Positions 57,284 to 64,000 of a stretch of DNA of 64,000 nt are shown here, one piece after another. Position numbers and translations under genes: made by a program. The stretch is taken from the NCBI RefSeq assembly GCF_900343155.1, contig NZ_OUNG01000001.1:558001-622000 (forward strand). The letters run 5' to 3'. This DNA comes from Lactimicrobium massiliense (lineage in GTDB: Bacteria > Bacillota_I > Bacilli_A > Erysipelotrichales > Erysipelotrichaceae). Each line of letters starts with the position of its first letter. Within the stretch, counting starts at the first letter, position 1. The notes under the pieces were generated by a model. The model did no database searches, had not been told where the DNA came from, and saw only the letters and a list, made by a program, of their open reading frames with translations.

Positions 57284-58460
57284 TAGTTTGTCCTCTCTTT
57301 CCTGTGATCATCCAAAAAGCATGCAATACGCTTCATTGCCTCCTGCAGGTGGCGCAGACTGTAGGCATACGAAATACGCGCATATCCCTCACCGCATGAG
57401 CCAAAGGCAGTGCCCGGAATAATGGCCACCTTCTGCTCCTTCAGCAGTCTTTCACAGAATTCTTCTGAGCACATGCCCGAAGAAGAAATATCCGGGAATA
57501 CATAGAATGCGCCTTCCGGCTCAAACGTCTTCAGCCCCATCTCATTCAGCTTGCGCACACAGTACTGACGACGCCGGTCATATTCATTATGCATGGTCTG
57601 CACTTCATCATCGCAGTCAAACAAGGCTGTCAGAGCCGCATTCTGCGATGTTGTCGGCGCACACATGATGCATGACTGATGAATCTTTGTCATCACGCTG
57701 ATCAAAGGCTTCGGCCCACAGGCATAACCAAGCCGCCAACCCGTCATCGACCATGTCTTGGAGAAGCCATTGACATAAATCGTTCTTTCCTGCATTCCCG
57801 GAATATGTGCAATCGATTCATGCTTTGTCCCATAGGTCAGTTCTGAGTAAATCTCATCGGCGAGCACAATCACATCGGTATCCTTCAGCACATCCGCAAT
57901 TGCCACCAGATCCTCATGCCTTAATACGGCACCGGTTGGATTATTTGGATAGGACAGCACCAGTAATCTTGTACGCGGGGTCAGAGCATCCCTGATCTGC
58001 TGCGCACTTACCCGGAAAGAATTCTCTACCGTTGTCTGAATATGCACCGGTACCCCGCCAGTCAGCGTAGTGATCGGCTCATAGGAAACATAGCACGGTT
58101 CCGGAATGATCACCTCATCCCCGGTGCCACCAGAGCCCGGATTGCCAGATCGATAGCCTCTGATCCTCCTACCGTAATCAGGAAATCCTCAGGGGGATAA
58201 TGCAGATCATAATGCCGGGCAAGCCAGCTGCTCAGCCCCTCCCGCAGCTCCTTCAGACCGGCATTGGACGTGTACTTGGTATGACCTGCCTCCAGAGAAT
58301 CAATGGCAGCTGCCCGGATATTCCATGGCGTCTGAAAATCAGGCTCACCGACACCAAGCGACATACAGTCCGGCATATCAGCAGCCAGATCAAAGAATCT
58401 GCGAATCCCACTCGGCCGCATATTCTTTGCCCGGTCGCAGATAATCTTATCGTAATCCAT
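57283..58460 (-). pseudogene. Class I/II PLP aminotransferase, frameshifted
   Basis: Together the two halves make a full-length aminotransferase of about 390 residues. The first half (58460-58110) runs from MDYDKIICDRAKNM through LGVGEPDFQTPW and GGSEAIDLAIRALVAPG. The second half (58113-57283) continues with VIIPEPCYVSYEP and holds the PLP Lys in NGFSKTWSMTGWRLGY. The frame is lost at a run of four G (minus strand, 58122-58119); five G would restore PGDEV. Either a real inactivating deletion or a homopolymer sequencing error. No other decay is visible. Confidence 0.85.
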
Positions 58461-58469
58461 CCTTACTCA

Positions 58470-60452
58470 TCACTCCTCTGCTTTTATCTCAAACAGCATA
58501 TCACGAAGTTCTGCTGCCCGCTCAAAATCAAGTGATCTGGCAGCCTCCTTCATCTCTTTCTCCAGATCCGCAATCATTGTCTTGCGGTCCTTTTTGTTCA
58601 CCTTGGCATGATGTGACAGATACTTCGCTGCCATCTCCTTAGTCTCCACGCCGCGGATTGCCTCACTGACAGGCTTTCTGACCGTATGGGGCACAATGCC
58701 ATGTTCCTGGTTGTAGGCTTCCTGAATCGAGCGGCGCCGGTTTGTCTCACTGATTGCCTCTGACATTGACTCTGTCACCGTATCAGCATACATGATCACT
58801 TCGCCATTCTCATTTCTGGCAGCCCGGCCAATCGTCTGAATCAGCGACCGTTTGGAACGCAGGAATCCTTCCTTGTCCGCATCCAGAATGCATACAAGCG
58901 AAACCTCCGGAATATCCAGTCCTTCACGCAGCAGATTGATACCAACAATCACATCAATCTTGCCAAGCCGCAATTGCCGGATCGTCTCGGTACGCTCCAG
59001 GGTCTTGGTTTCATGATGCAGATAAGATACCTTGTAATTTCTCTCTTTGAGATAAGACGTCAGGTCCTCCGCCATGCGCACCGTCAGTGTTGTAATCAAT
59101 ACACGCTCATTGCGCTGGATGCGCTTATCCAGCTCCAGGCAGATATCATCCACCTGGCCATGGGTCGGCCGTACACTGATCTTAGGATCCAGCAGACCAG
59201 TCGGCCGGATAATCTGTTCAACAACCTGATTATCTGTCTCCGCCAGCTCATAATCACCCGGTGTTGCCGAGCAGTAAATGACCTGGGGACGGATCTTTTC
59301 AAACTCATCAAAGCGCATCGGCCTGTTTTCCAGAGCACTTGGCAGCCGGAATCCATACTCCACAAGCGTTTCCTTGCGCTGACGGTCGCCATTGTACATA
59401 CCACGGATCTGCGGCAGAGACACATGGCTTTCATCCACAAACATCATATAGTCATCCGGGAAGTAATCAAACAGATTCCATGGCCGCTGGCCCGGCTTCC
59501 TGCCATCAATATGCATCGAATAGTTCTCGATACCCGAGCAGTAGCCATTCTCCCGCAGCGCTTCCAGATCAAACCGGGTGCGCTGCTCCAGACGTTCCTT
59601 CTCCAGCATCTTGCCCTTGTCATCAAAATATTTCAGACGATCTTCCAGTTCTGCCTCAATCTCATCACAGGCCCGCAGCATCTGGCTCTTGGAGCGGGCA
59701 TAGCCGCTTGCCGGGAAGATATTATAGAAAGAATAGGCTTTCTGAATATGTCCGGTCAGGGGATCAATCTCCGTGATGCGGTCAATCTCATCGCCGAACA
59801 TTTCAATACGGATGCAGAACTGATCCGTCCATGACGGGGTCAGATCGATCGTATCTCCGCGCACCCGCATGGTACCGCGGGAGGGCTCCACGTCATTGCG
59901 GGTATACTGCAGCTCCACAAGCTTGCGGAGCAGAGCATCACGCGGCCAGGATTCTCCTGTCCGGATCGTCATGAACATATCCTTGTACTGCTTTGGATCA
60001 GAGGCAGCATAAATGCAGGCAACCGAAGCAACCACAATCGTGTCATGCCTCTCCAGCAATGAATTCAGGGCTGATTCACGGAACATGTCCAGCTCATCAT
60101 TGACCGAAGCCGTCTTTTCAATATACATATCCGTCTTTGGCATGTACGCCTCAGGCTGATAGTAATCAAAGTTTGAGACAAAAAATTCCACCCGGTTATG
60201 GGGAAACAGTTCCTTGAACTCACCATACAGCTGACCAGCCAGCGTCTTGTTGTGGGAAAACACAAGCGTAGGACGGTCCATCCGTTCAATGATATTGGCC
60301 ATCGTAAAGGTCTTGCCGGTCCCGGTGGCACCTTCCAGCACCTGTTCCTGTTTTCCTTCCTTCAGGCCTTTGCAAAGGGCATCAATGGCTTCGGGCTGAT
60401 CACCAGTCGGCCTGAATGATGACACAAGCTCAAAATGATGTGAATTATCCAT
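58470..60452 (-). CDS. uvrB: Excinuclease ABC subunit B
   Basis: A 660-residue nucleotide-excision-repair helicase-like protein. Walker A is [11 protein letters not shown] near residue 40, the beta hairpin region YYQPEAYMP, and helicase motifs [10 protein letters not shown] and [10 protein letters not shown]. The C-terminal UVR domain carries the UvrC contact. The start at 60452 behind GGAGGCG overlaps the ctpA stop by 8 bp. No uvrA or uvrC in the window. Confidence 0.98.
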   Translation of the reverse strand: MDNSHHFELVSSFRPTGDQPEAIDALCKGLKEGKQEQVLEGATGTGKTFTMANIIERMDRPTLVFSHNKTLAGQLYGEFKELFPHNRVEFFVSNFDYYQPEAYMPKTDMYIEKTASVNDELDMFRESALNSLLERHDTIVVASVACIYAASDPKQYKDMFMTIRTGESWPRDALLRKLVELQYTRNDVEPSRGTMRVRGDTIDLTPSWTDQFCIRIEMFGDEIDRITEIDPLTGHIQKAYSFYNIFPASGYARSKSQMLRACDEIEAELEDRLKYFDDKGKMLEKERLEQRTRFDLEALRENGYCSGIENYSMHIDGRKPGQRPWNLFDYFPDDYMMFVDESHVSLPQIRGMYNGDRQRKETLVEYGFRLPSALENRPMRFDEFEKIRPQVIYCSATPGDYELAETDNQVVEQIIRPTGLLDPKISVRPTHGQVDDICLELDKRIQRNERVLITTLTVRMAEDLTSYLKERNYKVSYLHHETKTLERTETIRQLRLGKIDVIVGINLLREGLDIPEVSLVCILDADKEGFLRSKRSLIQTIGRAARNENGEVIMYADTVTESMSEAISETNRRRSIQEAYNQEHGIVPHTVRKPVSEAIRGVETKEMAAKYLSHHAKVNKKDRKTMIADLEKEMKEAARSLDFERAAELRDMLFEIKAEE

Positions 60453-62040
60453 GCAGCGCCTCCTTTGCGGCCGCCAGCTGACTGTCATGGGCAGTGCTGG
60501 TTGCCCAGTCATAAGTCACCTCAGCCAGCGCATTCATATAGCCTGTATAATCAATCACATCACTTTGCTGCATACCATGATCATTTTCAAAGGCATGCCA
60601 TGCTTCCAGCGTATCCTGCGAGAAATAGCCATCTGTTCTGCCCGGATCATAGCCAAAGTACTTCAGCACTGTCTGTACAGCCTTCACAACATCCGAAACA
60701 GAATCCACCCCATAGCTGTCACCATCGTTCATGGATGGATACGTCATGGTCAGCGCCTCATCCAGATCCACATCCTGATCCGGTGTAATGCCGATGCCGT
60801 TGATCCAGGTGCCATCGGGAGACAGCCAGCGGCTGTTGGTATACTTCAGGGCAGAGCCATCCTGGAATTCGGTTGTTGTCTGCACCGTGCCCTTGCCATA
60901 GGTTGTCTTGCCAATAACTGTCACATCATCCCGGTTCTGCTTCAGGGCCAGCGTGCATACTTCCGCCGCGGATGCCGTGCCGCTGTCGACCAGAATCACA
61001 ATATGATGAATCTGCTCATACTTACCTTTGTCAGCCGTAATGGAAGTCGAAGTGCCATCGGTGAATTCCTGCTTCATGATGACATCACCCTCATTCAGGA
61101 AGAGTGATGCCAGTGCCTGTACAGAGTTCAGATAGCCGCCGCCATTGCCGCGCAGATCCAGAATCATCGAGACACTGTCTTGATCTCCAATTAAAGAATC
61201 CAGGTCATTCTTAACATCCTGGGCGGTAGAATCCCCAAACTGATACAGCTGCAGGTACAGCATATTGTCATCAAGCATTCTGGCATAAGCGGTTGCCGAA
61301 ACAGCCCCGCGGGTGATCGTAATATCCTGACTCTGTCCATCCCGGACAATGCCAAGCACAACCTGGCTGCCTTCTTCCCCCTGAATCGCTTCCTTGATGG
61401 CGGAACTGTCAGCGCCAGTCATACTTTTGCCATCGGCCGCAGCGATGATATCCCCTGCCTGTAAACCAGCCTGCTCCGCCGGGGAGCCATTGAATACCTT
61501 TGTAACCATAGCCCGGGAAGAATACATGATGAACTGGGCACCAATGCCGACATAATTGCGGTTGATCGACTGCACAAAGTCAGCCTCTTCTTCCTTCGAC
61601 ATATATTCCGTATGGGTATCCTCGTCATTGTCCGTCATGCCCCTGATCGCCTGATCAGTCAGGCGATCATCCAGATCTGAAATATCCTTGCTACAATACC
61701 AGGAATTCTCCATGATATCCCGCACTTCATCCACCTTGTTCTCAGAAGAAAGACCAAAAGCACTCTGAATCATATAACGCAGGCTCACGGTCTTTGGCAG
61801 CGGCAGCAAAGAACCTCCAAACCAGCCGCCCGCAAGAAACACCACACTCAGAACAATACAGAGCTTTTTCAGCTTCTTTGTCTTCTTCTTTTCCTTCTTT
61901 AATGCAGCTTCATCCGGCCACAGATGCCGTTTCAGCGGGATCGTCACAACCAGATCATCCTGGTCAGCCCCGCCGCCTTCTGCCGGCGTATTTTCCGCCT
62001 GCTTTTGCTGTATATCCCTGTTATCCTGATTTTCACTCAT
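60445..62040 (-). CDS. ctpA: Carboxy-terminal processing peptidase (S41)
   Basis: A 531-residue membrane-anchored protease: cytoplasmic charged N-terminus, one helix near 70-90, PDZ (about 155-240, [16 protein letters not shown]), the S41 core and a C-terminal peptidoglycan-binding domain. The nucleophile Ser is in GTASAAE and the general-base Lys in TTYGKGTVQ, so it looks active. GAGGTAA precedes the ATG at 62040. The order ftsE-ftsX-ctpA-uvrB suggests envelope and division functions. Confidence 0.95.
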   Translation of the reverse strand: MSENQDNRDIQQKQAENTPAEGGGADQDDLVVTIPLKRHLWPDEAALKKEKKKTKKLKKLCIVLSVVFLAGGWFGGSLLPLPKTVSLRYMIQSAFGLSSENKVDEVRDIMENSWYCSKDISDLDDRLTDQAIRGMTDNDEDTHTEYMSKEEEADFVQSINRNYVGIGAQFIMYSSRAMVTKVFNGSPAEQAGLQAGDIIAAADGKSMTGADSSAIKEAIQGEEGSQVVLGIVRDGQSQDITITRGAVSATAYARMLDDNMLYLQLYQFGDSTAQDVKNDLDSLIGDQDSVSMILDLRGNGGGYLNSVQALASLFLNEGDVIMKQEFTDGTSTSITADKGKYEQIHHIVILVDSGTASAAEVCTLALKQNRDDVTVIGKTTYGKGTVQTTTEFQDGSALKYTNSRWLSPDGTWINGIGITPDQDVDLDEALTMTYPSMNDGDSYGVDSVSDVVKAVQTVLKYFGYDPGRTDGYFSQDTLEAWHAFENDHGMQQSDVIDYTGYMNALAEVTYDWATSTAHDSQLAAAKEALHG

Positions 62041-62082
62041 GCAATTACCTCTATATCCGAAAAAACCCGGATGCACCGGGTC

Positions 62083-62979
62083 TTATCGTTTCCATTTCAG
62101 ATAGCGCGTCACGGACAGATAGGAGCCGATCAGACCAACCAGTATGCCAATGACAAGCAGTACCACAGACAGATACAGTGTAAATGGCATCGGCGGAACC
62201 AGATGGAACATATTCGAGATCAGATAGCCGCCGGTCAGCTTCCAGGCATAGCGGTATCCCCAAACTGTCAGGGCAATCGGAATCAGAGCACCAATAGCAC
62301 CAATAATGATACCCTCAACCACAAACGGAGAACGGATGAAGCGGTTGGTCGCACCAACATTACGCTCAATCGTAATCTCATCCTGACGGGCATAGATGGT
62401 CAGCTTGATCGTATTCTGAATCAGGAAGATCGCCAGCACGGTCAGAGCCACAACCAGAATTGTGCCGCCCTTGCGGACTGTATTCATGGCCGCAACCATA
62501 TTCATAGTAGAAGAGCCGCCATAGTTGACACTGGCAACCCCATCCATCGCTTTGATCCTGTCAGCGATGGAAGCAATATCATCACCATCCATCACTTCCA
62601 CATAGAAGGCATCATGCATCGGATTGTCCTGTACAAGCGACTCCACTGCCTTCTTTGTCTCTTCATCATCAAACTGATCAATATAATACTGCAGCTCTTC
62701 ATCCTTGGATGAAAAACGCACACTCTTGATGCCGTCCAGCGACTGAATCTGTGCCTTCAGAGCATCCTCATCTGCCTGGGATTCATGGTCCCAGTCAATC
62801 ATGACTGAGATTTCCATCCCCTGTTCCACATTGGTCGTAAACTGACGCACATTGACCATGAACAGCATAAACAGAGAAATAATAATCAGGGTAATAGTAA
62901 CAGCAATGGAGCTGGACAGCGCCATTGCCCAGTGTCTGCCAACACCGCGGACACCTTCTTTAATCGGTCTACTGATCAT
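62083..62979 (-). CDS. ftsX: Cell division protein FtsX
   Basis: A 298-residue permease-like subunit with one N-terminal helix, a large extracellular domain (about 50-165) and three C-terminal helices. With FtsE it transmits a signal that activates peptidoglycan hydrolases outside the cell. The start is either 62979 (11 nt behind AAGGAGG) or 62988 (2 nt); I took the former. It overlaps ftsE. Confidence 0.94.
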   Translation of the reverse strand: MISRPIKEGVRGVGRHWAMALSSSIAVTITLIIISLFMLFMVNVRQFTTNVEQGMEISVMIDWDHESQADEDALKAQIQSLDGIKSVRFSSKDEELQYYIDQFDDEETKKAVESLVQDNPMHDAFYVEVMDGDDIASIADRIKAMDGVASVNYGGSSTMNMVAAMNTVRKGGTILVVALTVLAIFLIQNTIKLTIYARQDEITIERNVGATNRFIRSPFVVEGIIIGAIGALIPIALTVWGYRYAWKLTGGYLISNMFHLVPPMPFTLYLSVVLLVIGILVGLIGSYLSVTRYLKWKR

Positions 62980-63661
62980 GCTGGACATAGCCTCCTTCCG
63001 CAAGATCGGCCACAATATGGCCATGCTCCAGAACAACCGTACGTCTTCTGTACTTGTTGACGATTGTCAGATCATGCGTCACCATCATCACTGTCGTGCC
63101 ATATTCATCATGAATTTTCTCAAGCAGCTCCATGATCTCCTCACTCTTGGCCGGATCCAGGTTGCCGGTCGGCTCATCCGCAATCAGCACCTTCGGCCGG
63201 TTGGCAATCGCCCGGGCAATGGCCACACGCTGCTGCTGACCGCCGGAAAGCTCGCGCGGAAAAGCATTTGCCTTCTCACTCAGTCCAACAACTTCCAGCA
63301 CCTCTGCCACTCTCTTTTTAATCATCTTCTTTTTCAGATTGATGACCTCAAGGGCATAGGCCACATTCTCTGCCACTGTTTTCTGCGGCAAAAGCTTATA
63401 GTCCTGGAAAACGACACCGATATTGCGGCGGTAAATCGGCACCTGACGGTTCTTCAGATGGCCGACATCAATGCCGACAACCTTGACTGTACCCTTGGTA
63501 GGCACAATCTCGCCATCCAGAATACGGATCAATGTAGATTTTCCTGACCCGGTCGGGCCAATGACATAGATAAACTCTCCCTGGGCAATGGAAAGATTGA
63601 TATCATACAGAGCATTGGTCCCGGTTTTATATCTTTTATATACATGTGAACACTCAATCAT
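62969..63661 (-). CDS. ftsE: Cell division ATP-binding protein FtsE
   Basis: A 230-residue ABC ATPase. Walker A is GPTGSGKST, the Q-loop FQDYKLLPQKTV (the KLLP form is typical of FtsE), the signature ELSGGQQQRVAIARA and Walker B VLIADEPTGNLD. CCGGAGG precedes the ATG; TGGTAGAAT is a possible extended -10. First gene of the ftsE-ftsX-ctpA-uvrB run. Confidence 0.97.
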   Translation of the reverse strand: MIECSHVYKRYKTGTNALYDINLSIAQGEFIYVIGPTGSGKSTLIRILDGEIVPTKGTVKVVGIDVGHLKNRQVPIYRRNIGVVFQDYKLLPQKTVAENVAYALEVINLKKKMIKKRVAEVLEVVGLSEKANAFPRELSGGQQQRVAIARAIANRPKVLIADEPTGNLDPAKSEEIMELLEKIHDEYGTTVMMVTHDLTIVNKYRRRTVVLEHGHIVADLAEGGYVQHDQ

Positions 63662-63700
63662 AGCAACCTCCGGTAATGCTAAGGTATTCTACCATAACAG

Positions 63701-64000
63701 CTACATTCTGGCGGAAGGAGATGGGAATGTAAAGCCTTCTCCGTGCATATCACTCGCATCTGTCGTAATGATAAAGGCACGCTTGTCCACCTCATGCACA
63801 ATCTGCAGCAGACGGCTGTACTGCCGCTGCGACACAACACATAGCAGCACCGGCCTCTGTCTGCCGGAATAACCGCCCTGGGCCTGCAGAATTGTCGCCC
63901 CGCGTTCCAGTTCATTGCGGATGCGCTCATTGACCGTCTCCCACTGATCCGAAATAATCTGTACGCTCTTGGAACTGTTCTGGCCGGCATAGAGAACCCG
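63701..64000 (-). CDS. YitT-like (DUF2179) membrane protein, C-terminal part
   Basis: About 99 C-terminal residues are visible; the start lies beyond the right edge. The frame shows a ferredoxin-like domain with VLYAGQNSSK, GATILQAQGGYSG and the closing SDMHGEGF, matching DUF2179 at the end of YitT-family membrane proteins. The function of the family is unknown. Confidence 0.85.
   Translation of the reverse strand, partial: RVLYAGQNSSKSVQIISDQWETVNERIRNELERGATILQAQGGYSGRQRPVLLCVVSQRQYSRLLQIVHEVDKRAFIITTDASDMHGEGFTFPSPSARM

Overview
The window looks like a chromosomal segment of a low-to-mid GC Firmicute. Class Erysipelotrichia is my best guess, from the combination of a divergent K+-type membrane pyrophosphatase, a GlgC/GlgD glycogen system, a trimeric [FeFe] hydrogenase, and the conserved blocks walJ-htrA-rlmH, yybS-gdpP-rplI-dnaB, rpsF-ssb-rpsR and secG-rnr-smpB. 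The taxonomic call is inference. From about 11.7 kb to the end almost every gene is on the minus strand.

Layout. 0-3.5 kb: the 3' part of hppA, then a complete IS1182-family element. 3.5-9.5 kb: a membrane-anchored cell-wall lysozyme with a sigma-factor-like N-terminus (minus), then plus-strand genes for a CmpB-type membrane protein, a phasin-like protein, a UbiB/ABC1 kinase, a zinc-ribbon protein and a Cof-type phosphatase. 9.5-13 kb: a lipoprotein, a complete IS1595-type element with a perfect 8-bp target duplication, and a secreted CHAP protein. 13.1-17.7 kb: tmRNA (ssrA) next to the operon secG-rnr-smpB-tagD-HD hydrolase, so the parts of trans-translation sit together. 17.7-19.5 kb: sseB, LOG-family and thioredoxin-lipoprotein genes. 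19.5-21.5 kb: a group IIC-like intron placed just behind the eno terminator. 21.5-24.9 kb: pgk-tpiA-eno.

25-46.3 kb is a carbon-storage and fermentation island: glgC-glgD-glgA; hydC-hydB-hydA; ung and a DUF885 peptidase; glgB-glgP-pulA; pgm; ptsH (HPr); malQ. Between them these genes make, branch, debranch and phosphorolyse glycogen, feed glucose-1-phosphate into glycolysis, and dispose of reducing power as H2. Matches to the CcpA cre consensus lie at the glgC, hydC and ptsH promoters, so the island may be one catabolite-controlled regulon.

46.3-56.8 kb: rlmH, an HtrA-like protein with a damaged catalytic triad, walJ, an M23-like protein that lacks its HxH motif, dnaB, rplI, gdpP, yybS, a DUF554 protein and rpsR-ssb-rpsF. 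56.8-64 kb: an Lrp/AsnC regulator, an aminotransferase broken by a one-base frameshift, uvrB, ctpA, ftsX, ftsE and the end of a YitT-like gene.

I saw no CRISPR array, tRNA, rRNA, prophage or recognisable defence system. The most unusual items are the sigma-like/lysozyme fusion, the two neighbouring pseudoenzyme candidates in the walJ locus, two promoters that predict leaderless mRNAs, and the cre-linked glycogen/hydrogenase island.
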